This document shows, one piece after another, positions 9,060 to 17,061 of a stretch of 64,000 nt of DNA (positions within the stretch are counted from its first letter, which is position 1; each line of letters begins with the position of its first letter). The DNA lies in the NCBI GenBank assembly GCA_002419145.1, contig DIFN01000076.1, positions 62,001-126,000 of the forward strand. The letters are read 5' to 3'. The position numbers and the translations under genes are program-made. Source of the DNA: Mageeibacillus sp. UBA5747. Lineage in GTDB: Bacteria; Bacillota; Clostridia; Saccharofermentanales; UBA5734. The notes beneath the pieces are model-generated. The model saw only the letters and a program-made list of their open reading frames with translations. It was not told where the DNA came from and searched no databases.

Positions 9060-10291
9060 TCAGAATTGGCTTGATTGGCGGGACCTTCGATCCCTTTCAC
9101 AATGGCCACCGCAAACTGGTCGAAGCGGTCCTGAAATCAGGCCTGGTCGACCGGGTTATTTTGATGGTCGCCGGCCAGCAGCCGCACAAGACCAAGCTGA
9201 AAGTCTCAGCAGCTGGGTACCGTTATGAAATGGCCGTGCGCGGGGTGTCAGACCTGGAACTGGTCGAAGTCTCTGACTTGGAAATCAGGCGTCCAGGCCG
9301 TTCTTATACGGTTGACACGCTGGCACTTCTGCGGCACGAGCTGGCGCCGGAGGACAAGATAGTCCTGGTCTACGGTTCAGATGTCTTGTTTGATCTGCCA
9401 TCGTGGCGTTTTCCGGAAAAAATCCTGGCCGAAGCAGACTTGCTGATTGCGCACCGCGGCGGAATCAGCCAGCAGGATGCAAAGGCCCAGGCCGATCGGC
9501 TGTGCCAGGATTTCAACGCCCGGATCCAGTTCCTGGATGCTCCGATGCTGGAACTGTCGGCAACCGAAGTTCGGGCAGCTGCAGTCAGAGGTGAGCTCGA
9601 TACCGGGAAGATTCCGGAACGGGTAGCCAGCTTGATCTCACGGCATGATTTGTACGGCTATGATGATGAATTAGCTGTGGTCGAACCGGCAATCTGGCAC
9701 CAATTGTCAGATTATGAATGCCAAGTCAGACCTTTGCTGAATCACAAACGGCTGCTTCACTCACTCAATGTCATGCGCTATGCCATGCACTTGGCGCAAA
9801 TCCATAGGGTGTCGGTCGAAAAGGCAGGTATTGCCGGCCTGATGCATGATTGCGCCAAATGCCTTGAAGCCCATACGGTGCTCCATTATGCTCGCCTGGC
9901 TGGTGACCCTGAACTGCTTGAACCAGCCCTGGCCCATGGTCCGGCCGGTGCCTGGCTGGCCCGGCACCAGTTTGGAATCGAAGACCCGGAGATCCTTCAA
10001 GCGATCCACTACCATACCACAGGAAATGGGGACATGTCGGACCTGGACCTTTTGATCTATGTGGCTGATAAAGTCGAACCAGCCCGGACCTACAACAATC
10101 TCGAAGCCATCCGCGAGGCTGCTGAAACCGATCTGGTCCAAGCCATGCGCTTGTGCCTGGTCGAAGTCGAAGCGTTTCTCGAGCGGGAAAACAAGCCTTC
10201 CCATCCCTATGCCCAGGCCGCGCTGATGAAACTGGGCGTTTGGGTCCAACAGACAGACCGGACAGACACAAAGCTGCCGGAAGAATCATAG
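9056..10291 (+). CDS. nadD: Fusion of nicotinate-nucleotide adenylyltransferase (NadD) and YqeK HD-domain hydrolase
   Basis: The 411-residue product is two enzymes in one chain. Residues 1 to about 200 are NadD, with GGTFDPFHNGH at 8-18 and LSATEVR replacing the usual ISSTxIR; it makes deamido-NAD. From about residue 215 an HD domain follows (NHKRLLHSLNV, LMHDCAKC, AIHYHTTG, YVADKVEPAR), matching YqeK, a symmetrical Ap4A hydrolase in Firmicutes. In Bacillus these are adjacent genes, nadD-yqeK-rsfS; here the first two are joined with no stop or frameshift. GTG start, 4-bp overlap with purD. Confidence 0.93.
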   Translation: MIRIGLIGGTFDPFHNGHRKLVEAVLKSGLVDRVILMVAGQQPHKTKLKVSAAGYRYEMAVRGVSDLELVEVSDLEIRRPGRSYTVDTLALLRHELAPEDKIVLVYGSDVLFDLPSWRFPEKILAEADLLIAHRGGISQQDAKAQADRLCQDFNARIQFLDAPMLELSATEVRAAAVRGELDTGKIPERVASLISRHDLYGYDDELAVVEPAIWHQLSDYECQVRPLLNHKRLLHSLNVMRYAMHLAQIHRVSVEKAGIAGLMHDCAKCLEAHTVLHYARLAGDPELLEPALAHGPAGAWLARHQFGIEDPEILQAIHYHTTGNGDMSDLDLLIYVADKVEPARTYNNLEAIREAAETDLVQAMRLCLVEVEAFLERENKPSHPYAQAALMKLGVWVQQTDRTDTKLPEES

Positions 10292-10312
10292 AAAGAACAA
10301 AGGAGAAACAAA

Positions 10313-10651
10313 TTGACTGCATCAGATTTAGCACAGAAAATCAAAACCATCCTGGAAGACAAGAAGGCCCAGAACATCGATGTCATCGATGTCTCTGACA
10401 AGACGATCCTGGCGGACTATTTTGTCATCGCCACCGGTACATCGACCACCCACGTCAAGGCATTGGCCGATGAGGTCGAGTATATGATCAAGGAAAATGA
10501 GAATCGCCAAGTGGACCATGTCGAGGGGTTTGAATCCTCCCGTTGGATCCTGCTGGATTATGGCGATGTTGTCGTCCATATCTTCCACAGCGAAGAAAGA
10601 GATTTCTACAGCCTGGAGAAACTCTGGCAGCAAAGCCGCAGCCGCGCGTAA
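10313..10651 (+). CDS. rsfS: Ribosomal silencing factor RsfS
   Basis: RsfS binds ribosomal protein L14 and blocks subunit joining when nutrients are scarce. The 112-residue protein has the family signature: DVIDVSDKTILADYFVIATG followed by EGFESSRWILLDYGDVVVHIF. The start is TTG 10313, with a strong AAAGGAG RBS at 10299-10305; no ATG fits. It sits after nadD-yqeK, the standard Firmicutes position, and is followed by a hairpin and a terminator. Confidence 0.94.
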   Translation: MTASDLAQKIKTILEDKKAQNIDVIDVSDKTILADYFVIATGTSTTHVKALADEVEYMIKENENRQVDHVEGFESSRWILLDYGDVVVHIFHSEERDFYSLEKLWQQSRSRA

Positions 10652-10710
10652 ATTGTCGTTTTGACCGGAGCCACAAACTCTTCGGGGCGTAGGGTCCGGC
10701 CAAGACGGGT

Positions 10711-10733
10711 GTCGAATCTTGTCGAGATTTGAC
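10711..10733 (+). other. Hairpin upstream of a terminator (possible attenuator part)
   Basis: GTCGAATCT and AGATTTGAC form a 9-bp stem with one G-U pair around a 5-nt loop. It lies between rsfS and the terminator at 10744, in a 150-bp gap before comEA. The two hairpins in tandem could be a leader element, but no known riboswitch consensus was recognised. Confidence 0.4.
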
Positions 10734-10743
10734 GATGAAAAGA

Positions 10744-10767
10744 GGGTAGGGGAGCCTGCCCTTTTTT
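10744..10767 (+). terminator. Rho-independent terminator after rsfS
   Basis: GGGTAGG, loop GGAG, CCTGCCC, then six T. The 7-bp stem has one wobble pair. It should end the pur-nadD-rsfS transcript, 38 bp before comEA. Confidence 0.8.
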
Positions 10768-10804
10768 GATATGCTGGTCAAGAACTCAGTGGGGAGTAGG
10801 AGCC

Positions 10805-11458
10805 ATGCAGACAATCGAACTGAAACGGCATACCATCTGGATCCTGATTGGGCTTTGCCTGTTCTCACTGGCAGCTGTGGCACTTGAGATCAGACGCGGC
10901 CAGCCTGCAGGTTTCGAGATCACGACCCAAGAAAGCCTGGAGGCACGTGCGGTGGCAGAGGTGGATCTCCACAACCAACCGACCGGGACAGCTGCCGCTC
11001 CTTCAGAGCTGAGCCAGGATCTAGTCCCCGTCTATCTGGTCGGGGCTGTGCACAAACCCGGGATCTACCTGGTTGCGCGTGGCAGCTACCTGTATGAACT
11101 GGTGGAACAAGCGGGCGGACTGAGGGAAGATGCAGCCAAGGATGAAATTAATCTGGCTCTGGCTTTGCCGGGCAATTGCCACATCCGGATTCCAACTGAG
11201 TCTGAAGCAGCCGAGGATCCAGATAAACGAGCGATCCTGGTCGATACAGCCTCGACCGAGACTTTGTTGATCAATATCAACAGTGCTACTGCGGAAGCAC
11301 TCGACCAGCTACCAGGGATTGGACCGGCTACCGCCAAGGCCATCCTGGATTTCAGGGAAAGAAACGGTCCGTTCAAGAGTAAAGAGGACTTGATGCAAGT
11401 CTCCGGTATCAAGCAAAGCCGACTCGACGCCATCCGTGATTTGATCACCATCTCCTGA
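10805..11458 (+). CDS. comEA: ComEA-like DNA-binding protein
   Basis: ComEA is the membrane-anchored receptor that binds incoming double-stranded DNA during natural transformation. The 217-residue product has one N-terminal transmembrane segment (about 9-27), an SLBB domain (about 75-125, VYLVGAVHKPGIYLV) and a C-terminal helix-hairpin-helix DNA-binding domain (ININSATAEALDQLPGIG...). Start ATG 10805 with GGGGAG upstream. comEB and comEC, the usual neighbours, are not next to it, so a role in uptake is likely but cannot be confirmed here. Confidence 0.88.
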   Translation: MQTIELKRHTIWILIGLCLFSLAAVALEIRRGQPAGFEITTQESLEARAVAEVDLHNQPTGTAAAPSELSQDLVPVYLVGAVHKPGIYLVARGSYLYELVEQAGGLREDAAKDEINLALALPGNCHIRIPTESEAAEDPDKRAILVDTASTETLLININSATAEALDQLPGIGPATAKAILDFRERNGPFKSKEDLMQVSGIKQSRLDAIRDLITIS

Positions 11459-11520
11459 AAATTCGCATCTGCTTTAACAAGACAAAGGCTGCTGGCAATA
11501 CGCGCGAAGGTCAGGCATAT

Positions 11521-11549
11521 TTTACAAATCCAGACAGATTGATTATCAT
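11521..11549 (+). promoter_or_regulatory. Likely sigma-A promoter of thrS
   Basis: TTTACA, 17 bp, TATCAT: each hexamer differs from consensus at one base. The start site would fall near 11556, giving a leader of about 47 nt before the thrS ATG. Confidence 0.7.
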
Positions 11550-11556
11550 GGAATAA

Positions 11557-11589
11557 CCTGTCCAGACTGACCTATATTTAACTGGCAGG
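11557..11589 (+). promoter_or_regulatory. Leader hairpin just upstream of the thrS ribosome binding site
   Basis: CCTGTCCAG at 11557-11565 can pair with CTGGCAGG at 11582-11589 (8 bp with one bulged T), and TTGGAGG follows at 11591. The leader is too short for a T-box and has no T-box sequence, so thrS control here must differ from the usual Firmicutes tRNA-sensing riboswitch. Confidence 0.45.
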
Positions 11590-11602
11590 TTTGGAGGTTG
11601 CC

Positions 11603-13378
11603 ATGTCAGATTTTTCCGATGCGTCCTATCGTCACGCATTTCGCCATACCTCAGCCCATATCCTGGCCCAGGCGGTCAAACGCCTGTACCCCCAGACCAG
11701 ACTAGCCATCGGACCTGCGATCGAGTCCGGCTATTATTATGATTTTGACCGGGCCGAACCCTTTGCGTCCGAAGAACTGGGCAAGATCGAAGAAGAAATG
11801 AAAAAAATCGTCAAGGCCAATTTCCCGATCGAACGTTTCGAATTGCCGCGGGATGAAGCAAAAGCCCTGATGGCTGAGGCAGGTGAGACATACAAGGTTG
11901 AATTGATCGACGATTTGCCATCAGATGCGACCATCAGCTTTTATCGTCAAGGTGAGTTTGTTGATTTGTGTGCGGGTCCTCATCTGTCTTCCACCGGTGA
12001 GGTCAAAGCATTCAAATTGACTCAAGTGGCTGGTGCCTACTGGCGCGGCAGCGAAAAAAACAAAATGCTGCAGCGCATTTATGGGACCAGTTTTCCGGAC
12101 AAGCAGCAGCTCAAGGATTACCTGGACCAGCAAGAGGAAGCAAAAAAACGCGATCACAACAAACTGGGCCGGGAACTGGGCTACTTCACGACCGTTGATT
12201 ACATTGGCCAGGGGTTGCCGATTCTGCTGCCGAAAGGCGCCCGGACGATCCAGCTCCTGCAGCGCTTCGTCGAAGACGAAGAAGAGCGCCGCGGCTATCA
12301 GTTGACGAAGACCCCCTTCATGGCCAAATCGGACCTGTACAAGATATCCGGCCATTGGCACCACTACCGTGATAGCATGTTCATCATCGGCGATCCTGAG
12401 AAAGCCGATACGGAGGAAGTCCTGGCTTTGCGCCCGATGACGTGCCCGTTCCAGTTCCAGGCGTATCTGACCAAGACCCGCAGCTATCGTGACCTGCCGA
12501 TCCGATATGGCGAGACGTCGACCTTGTTTCGCAACGAGTCATCCGGTGAAATGCACGGCCTGATCCGGGTGCGTCAGTTCACCATTTCCGAGGGTCATTT
12601 GATCTGTACCCCGGATCAGTTGGAACAAGAATTCCAGGGTGCCTTGGATCTGGCAAATTTCATGCTCCAGGCAGTCGGGCTGGATGATGATGTCAGCTAC
12701 CGCTTCTCGCTCTGGGATGAAAGCAACCGTGAAAAATACATTGGTTCAGCCCAGGAGTGGGAGGCTGTCCAGGGGACGATGCGCCAGATCCTCGACCGCG
12801 CGCAGATCCCTTATGTTGAGGAGATCGGTGAGGCCGCATTCTATGGTCCTAAACTGGACATCCAGATCCGCAATGTCTTTGGCAAGGAAGACACCCTGAT
12901 CACGATCCAGATCGATTTTCAGCTGGCTGAACGGTTTGAAATGGAATATACCGACCGGGACGGTGAAAAGCGCCACCCTTATATCATTCATCGCACCTCC
13001 ATCGGCTGTTATGAACGGACCTTGGCCCTGTTGATCGAAAAGTATGCGGGCGCCCTGCCGCTCTGGATCGCACCCGAACAGGCCAGGATTTTGCCGATAT
13101 CCGAACGTCACCTCGAAGCAGCCCGGTCCATTGCCGCACGCCTGAGACAGGCCGGCCTGCGGGTTGAGATCGATAGCCGTGATGAGAAAATCGGCAAGAA
13201 GATCCGCGAAGCCCAGATGGACAAATTACAATACATGCTCGTCCTCGGGGATGCCGAAATCGAAACAGACAGCCTCGCCGTGCGTTCCCGCCAGGAAGGT
13301 GACCTTGGGGTCATGACAGTCGATGCGGTGAGCGCTAAGCTTGTCCACGAAGTCCAGACCCGCTACATTGCCCGTTAA
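11603..13378 (+). CDS. thrS: Threonyl-tRNA synthetase lacking the TGS domain
   Basis: The enzyme charges tRNA-Thr. The 591-residue product starts directly in the editing domain: RHTSAHILAQAVKRLYP (HxxxH) lies at residues 12-28, where a full-length enzyme of about 640 residues has it near 70, so the N-terminal TGS domain is absent. The class II core follows, including MTCPFQFQAY, RYGETSTLFRNE and YGPKLDIQI, then the anticodon-binding domain. Start ATG 11603 follows TTGGAGG. TGS-less forms are known in some Clostridia. Activity should be intact, since all catalytic motifs are present. Confidence 0.96.
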   Translation: MSDFSDASYRHAFRHTSAHILAQAVKRLYPQTRLAIGPAIESGYYYDFDRAEPFASEELGKIEEEMKKIVKANFPIERFELPRDEAKALMAEAGETYKVELIDDLPSDATISFYRQGEFVDLCAGPHLSSTGEVKAFKLTQVAGAYWRGSEKNKMLQRIYGTSFPDKQQLKDYLDQQEEAKKRDHNKLGRELGYFTTVDYIGQGLPILLPKGARTIQLLQRFVEDEEERRGYQLTKTPFMAKSDLYKISGHWHHYRDSMFIIGDPEKADTEEVLALRPMTCPFQFQAYLTKTRSYRDLPIRYGETSTLFRNESSGEMHGLIRVRQFTISEGHLICTPDQLEQEFQGALDLANFMLQAVGLDDDVSYRFSLWDESNREKYIGSAQEWEAVQGTMRQILDRAQIPYVEEIGEAAFYGPKLDIQIRNVFGKEDTLITIQIDFQLAERFEMEYTDRDGEKRHPYIIHRTSIGCYERTLALLIEKYAGALPLWIAPEQARILPISERHLEAARSIAARLRQAGLRVEIDSRDEKIGKKIREAQMDKLQYMLVLGDAEIETDSLAVRSRQEGDLGVMTVDAVSAKLVHEVQTRYIAR

Positions 13379-13434
13379 GGACCCCCTGATTAACTTTTGC
13401 TTCTGCCGGCCGCAGAATCCCCCCCGGATCTGGG

Positions 13435-13464
13435 CGAAGTTCGAAAACACGAAGTTCGAAAACG
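13435..13464 (+). repeat. Two tandem copies of a 15-bp unit, CGAAGTTCGAAAACR
   Basis: The unit occurs at 13435-13449 and 13450-13464, directly before the tRNA-Pro promoter. A third copy, matching the second copy and its flanks over 20 bp, lies on the minus strand at 63732-63751 in the leader of tRNA-Leu(CAA). Confidence 0.85.
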
Positions 13465-13467
13465 CCC

Positions 13468-13496
13468 TTGACACTGTGGTTTTTTACCAGTAGAAT
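13468..13496 (+). promoter_or_regulatory. Promoter of tRNA-Pro
   Basis: TTGACA, 17 bp, TAGAAT, ending 12 bp before the tRNA 5' end, the normal spacing for a tRNA gene. Confidence 0.85.
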
Positions 13497-13508
13497 AGCA
13501 AAAGTCAA

Positions 13509-13584
13509 CGGGGTGTGGCTCAGGTGGTAGAGCGCTTGGTTCGGGACCAAGAGGCCGGAGGTTCAAGTCCTCTCACTCCGACCA
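13509..13584 (+). tRNA. tRNA-Pro (CGG)
   Basis: The 76-nt cloverleaf has acceptor CGGGGTG/CACTCCG, anticodon stem CTTGG/CCAAG, loop TTCGGGA (anticodon CGG), T-loop TTCAAGT and an encoded CCA. Confidence 0.96.
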
Positions 13585-13640
13585 GTTAAAAATGACCAGT
13601 TTCCAGAAGGCAGTGCCAGCAGGAGACTGGTTTTTATTTG

Positions 13641-13670
13641 TTGTGAGACACATCATATTTGTCATATACT
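13641..13670 (+). promoter_or_regulatory. Likely promoter of thyA-folA
   Basis: TTGTGA, 18 bp, TATACT. It lies 57 bp after tRNA-Pro and 48 bp before the thyA start, so thyA need not depend on tRNA readthrough. Confidence 0.55.
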
Positions 13671-13717
13671 GGAACAAAACACCTGTGTTAGTGACAGACA
13701 GGAAGGAAATGAAAAGC

Positions 13718-14548
13718 ATGAGCCATGCCGATGATCTTTTTATTGCCAATTGTGAGCAGATTCTGAGCCAGGGATACGATGAGACAGGTAACGATGTCCG
13801 TCCACGATGGGAGGATGGCACACCTGCCTATACCATCAAGACGTTTGGACTTGTCAATCGGTACAACCTGGCCGAGGAATTCCCGATTTTGACGCTGCGT
13901 CCTATCCATTTCAAGGCAGCCATTGACGAGCTGCTCTGGATCTGGCAGAAAAAATCAAATCGGGTCGCTGACCTGAACAGTCACATCTGGGACAGTTGGG
14001 CCGACGCCCAAGGGACGATCGGGAAAGCTTATGGTTATCAGCTGGCCCAAAAAGCAATCTACAAAGAAGGTGAATTTGACCAGGTTGACCGTTTGCTTTA
14101 CGACCTCAAGCACAACCCAAGCAGCAGACGGATGCTGACCAACCTTTACAACCACCAGGATCTGCATGCCATGCAGCTCTATCCTTGTGCTTACAGCCTG
14201 ACTTTGAATGTATCTGGTCACACGCTCAATGCCATCCTCAACCAGCGCTCCCAGGACATGCTGGTTGCCAATAGCTGGAATGTGACTCAGTACGCCGTGC
14301 TCGTCCACCTGCTTGCCCAGGTTAGCGGACTTGCAGTTGGAGAGCTGGTCCATGTCATTGCAGATGCCCACATCTACGACCGCCATGTGCCGCTGGTGCG
14401 GGAGCTGATCACACGGACAGCCTATCCTGCCCCGACCCTTTCCATCAATCCCGAGATCAAAGATTTCTACCAGTTCACAGTCTCTGACATCGAACTTAAA
14501 AACTACCAGACGGGCGAGAAAATGACCCGGATTCCTGTGGCGGTCTGA
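13718..14548 (+). CDS. thyA: Thymidylate synthase (folate-dependent ThyA)
   Basis: ThyA converts dUMP to dTMP with methylene-tetrahydrofolate. The 276-residue product carries RRMLTNLYNHQDLHAMQLYPCAY, with catalytic Cys157 in LYPCAY where most ThyA have LPPCH, and the C-terminal IPVAV typical of ThyA. The YPCAY form is a recognised variant in Clostridia. ATG 13718 was chosen because GGAAGGA at 13701-13707 is well spaced for it; ATG 13709 is too close to that site. folA begins 4 bp after the stop, a common thyA-folA pairing that recycles the dihydrofolate made here. Confidence 0.94.
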   Translation: MSHADDLFIANCEQILSQGYDETGNDVRPRWEDGTPAYTIKTFGLVNRYNLAEEFPILTLRPIHFKAAIDELLWIWQKKSNRVADLNSHIWDSWADAQGTIGKAYGYQLAQKAIYKEGEFDQVDRLLYDLKHNPSSRRMLTNLYNHQDLHAMQLYPCAYSLTLNVSGHTLNAILNQRSQDMLVANSWNVTQYAVLVHLLAQVSGLAVGELVHVIADAHIYDRHVPLVRELITRTAYPAPTLSINPEIKDFYQFTVSDIELKNYQTGEKMTRIPVAV

Positions 14549-14552
14549 TGAA

Positions 14553-15050
14553 ATGGATGCGATTGTTGCCGTCGACCTGGATTGGGGCATTGGCTACCAG
14601 AATGAATTGCTGTTTCGAATCAAGGCCGATCTGAAACGGTTCAAAGACATGACACAGGGACAGGTTGTCATCCTAGGCCGTAAAACCCTCCAGACTTTCC
14701 CCGGCGGGCGGCCGTTGCCTGCGCGGGTCAATCTGGTTGTTTCCCGGAATCCATCCTTGGTCATCGAGGGAGCAACGGTGTGCCATAGCCGCGCAGAGGT
14801 CCTGACAGCTGTGGCGTTGTATCCGGACAAACATGTCTACGTCATCGGTGGCAGCAGCATTTATCGCGAGTTCCTGCCGGACTGTCAGCATGTCTATGTG
14901 ACCCGAGTCCAGCGTCACCAGCAAGCTGACACCTTTTTCCCTGACCTCGATGCGCTGCCCGACTGGCGGTGTGTGCGGTCAGAACCTGTTCAGGAAGAAA
15001 ATGGCCTCCTGTTCAATTATCTGATTTATGAACAAGCACACCGATCATAA
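14553..15050 (+). CDS. folA: Dihydrofolate reductase
   Basis: The enzyme reduces dihydrofolate to tetrahydrofolate with NADPH, regenerating the cofactor used by thyA. The 165-residue product has IVAVDLDWGIGYQNELLF (substrate loop), VILGRKTLQTFPGGRPLP and YVIGGSSIYREFLP, all standard DHFR motifs. The stop lies inside the first codons of the next gene (23-bp overlap), so the downstream lipoprotein is probably cotranscribed with thyA-folA. Confidence 0.95.
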   Translation: MDAIVAVDLDWGIGYQNELLFRIKADLKRFKDMTQGQVVILGRKTLQTFPGGRPLPARVNLVVSRNPSLVIEGATVCHSRAEVLTAVALYPDKHVYVIGGSSIYREFLPDCQHVYVTRVQRHQQADTFFPDLDALPDWRCVRSEPVQEENGLLFNYLIYEQAHRS

Positions 15051-16512
15051 GAGCCGTGAAAAAACAGGACGACGGACCAGGCTTATCTGCCTGATCTTTG
15101 CCTGCTTTAGTTTGGTGGGCTGCTCCCTGCCAGCTCAATCAAATTATCCAGAGGTACCGGCGCAATCGAGTCTTCTGGAATCGTCATCCGGTAGCCTGCC
15201 GCAACCCGATTTATCCGGCTCGGACGATCTTGGAGCAGATAGCGATGCCACCATTACCTTGCGTGTGGCTGGATCCTGGTCAGCGGAACAACTTGACCTT
15301 CTGGGCCGCTATTATGAACTTACCTTGAACCAAGTCAGCACCTTGGCACATGAAGACAGCCGGGGCAACCACATCAGTCTGGATTACCTATCTGCCTATG
15401 AATCTGATTTACACTTGGTCGCTGTGCCGCTGGCACAAGCGCTATGGCTGACAGATGAGCAGGCACGCGCCTGGACAGCTGCCGGAGATTGGCCGGATTT
15501 GGTGCTGACCGACCATTATTCCGCAATCCAGGCAAACCAGCTCCTGGATTTGACCCCCTATTTAATGGATGACAAGCGGCTCTCGGCAGACAAAGTCAGC
15601 CCCGCTTTGCTATCTGCCAGTCAAAGCCCCCAGGGCTTGCTCTATCTTCCCTGGCGTATTTCGGTGCCGGTCTTGCTGTTTGATCCTCAAGCGGTGCCTG
15701 AATCTGCACCCGTCGAGTTCGATCAGGTGCCCAGTTGGCAGGAGTTTGTGGAGCATTGCCACCGCCTGGGTCCATCCACTGAAAACAGACTGGTTCTTGC
15801 CAATCCGGAATTTCTCTTGCCGGTGCTGCCTTTGGGCCAGGATACCCAAACTGGTTGGACCGGCTGGGATGGCAGTCGGTTCGATTTCACCAGTCGGGAT
15901 TTTACAAGCACCGCCACTGCCTTGCGCCATTTGGTCGAGGATGGTGCCACCGGCGTGGATGCGGCTGTCAGCTACCCCGATTATCAGCTTGCAACACAGG
16001 CCATGCTGGGAGCTAACCAGGTAGCCTACCAGGCCATGGACTCCAGTCAGCTGGTTACTTTATCAGCCGGCAGATCCGCTGTGCAGGTCATCCCGTTGCC
16101 CAGAACGGTCGATGGGACGTACCCCTATCCCGTGAACATCAAGGCTCTTTCTGTCAGCAAATCCACAGGCCAGCCTGAACTGGCCAGTCAAGTTGCAGCT
16201 TTTTTGGCCGCAGATCCGGATGCGCTGTATCTGCAAAACCGCCTCAAACCTCAACCAGGCCTTTTCCCGATAATCCGGGACAGGGACGTCTGGGCAGCTT
16301 TCCTGAGCCAAGTCCCGGGCCGAACCGGATCTCTGGATCAATTACCAGATCTTATGGAGCGCCCTGCTCCTGGCGGATCATTCACCAGTGCTGCCTGGCC
16401 AGCCCTGTACCAGGAACTTGCCGGTCCGTCAGCCTATCGCTTGCTCACTGAATCAGAGATCGATCCGGTCATCCAAAGCCTGCAGCAGCTCTGGGATGAA
16501 AAGGAAGGGTGA
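15028..16512 (+). CDS. Substrate-binding lipoprotein, family 1 (sugar-type), no transporter genes nearby
   Basis: The 494-residue product has a signal peptide (RRTRLICLIFACFSLVGC) whose LVGC lipobox directs lipid attachment at Cys32, followed by a Ser/Pro/Gln-rich linker. The rest resembles family 1 solute-binding proteins (PDLVLTDHYSAIQANQLLDLTPYL, LLYLPWRISVPVLLFDP, YPVNIKALSVSKST). It should sit on the outer face of the membrane. No ABC permease or ATPase gene is within the window, so the ligand and partner transporter are unknown. No clear RBS precedes the start; translation may be coupled to folA. Confidence 0.75.
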   Translation: MNKHTDHKSREKTGRRTRLICLIFACFSLVGCSLPAQSNYPEVPAQSSLLESSSGSLPQPDLSGSDDLGADSDATITLRVAGSWSAEQLDLLGRYYELTLNQVSTLAHEDSRGNHISLDYLSAYESDLHLVAVPLAQALWLTDEQARAWTAAGDWPDLVLTDHYSAIQANQLLDLTPYLMDDKRLSADKVSPALLSASQSPQGLLYLPWRISVPVLLFDPQAVPESAPVEFDQVPSWQEFVEHCHRLGPSTENRLVLANPEFLLPVLPLGQDTQTGWTGWDGSRFDFTSRDFTSTATALRHLVEDGATGVDAAVSYPDYQLATQAMLGANQVAYQAMDSSQLVTLSAGRSAVQVIPLPRTVDGTYPYPVNIKALSVSKSTGQPELASQVAAFLAADPDALYLQNRLKPQPGLFPIIRDRDVWAAFLSQVPGRTGSLDQLPDLMERPAPGGSFTSAAWPALYQELAGPSAYRLLTESEIDPVIQSLQQLWDEKEG

Positions 16513-16515
16513 CAC

Positions 16516-17049
16516 ATGAGCCGCACTGAAGAACCCGACCAGCCCTGTTATGATGCCATTCTGACCTTTGCAGCAGGTGCCCTTCACATCCAGAGCAACG
16601 AAAAGGCCATCATCCGGATCCATTTCCTGCCCCCTGACTTTCCCGGCGCCAGTCGGCCAGGTCACCAGATGATCGTGGATGATGCACCGCCGGTACTCAT
16701 CGCAGCCTGCCATCAGGTGCGGGCATATTTTTCCGGTCAGCTGCAGCAATTCACCACCCCGATCGAAATTCAGGCAGGCAGTCCCTTTCAGCGCCAAGTC
16801 TGGGAACAGGTGCGCCAGATCCCTTTTGGTGCTACCTGGTCTTATGAAGAACTGGCCTTCAGGATTGCCAAGCCTGGCCAGGTGCCACGCCAGCTGGCCA
16901 GGGCCGTGGGAGCAGCCTGTGCCGCCAACCCCGTGCCGGTGATGATCCCTTGCCACCGGGTGATTGGCAAGAACGGTCATTTGGTGGGATTTTCCGGCGG
17001 GATCAACTTGAAAGCCTATCTGCTCAACCATGAAATGCTGGGCATCTGA
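16516..17049 (+). CDS. ogt: Methylated-DNA-protein cysteine methyltransferase
   Basis: This suicide repair protein removes alkyl groups from O6-alkylguanine. The 177-residue product has the active-site PCHRVI motif near residue 147, preceded by FQRQVWEQVRQIPFGATWSYEELA, the helix-turn-helix DNA-binding part, and followed by GFSGGINLKAYLLNHE. Length fits the Ogt/MGMT family with no Ada domain. It starts 3 bp after the lipoprotein stop and is probably in the same transcript. Confidence 0.94.
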   Translation: MSRTEEPDQPCYDAILTFAAGALHIQSNEKAIIRIHFLPPDFPGASRPGHQMIVDDAPPVLIAACHQVRAYFSGQLQQFTTPIEIQAGSPFQRQVWEQVRQIPFGATWSYEELAFRIAKPGQVPRQLARAVGAACAANPVPVMIPCHRVIGKNGHLVGFSGGINLKAYLLNHEMLGI

Positions 17050-17061
17050 AAGCGAGGAGCC

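Noticed and set aside
10668..10740. Possible FMN riboswitch because of CTTCGGGGC followed by AGGGT
   Set aside because: The downstream conserved helices of that riboswitch are missing and the segment is too short; the downstream gene is comEA, not a flavin gene.
11459..11602. T-box leader upstream of thrS
   Set aside because: No T-box sequence, no specifier hairpin and no terminator/antiterminator pair; the leader is about 47 nt from the predicted start site.
13592..13717. Long N-terminal extension of thyA
   Set aside because: It overlaps the thyA promoter and starts 8 bp after tRNA-Pro; the family N-terminus begins at 13718 with a correctly spaced RBS.
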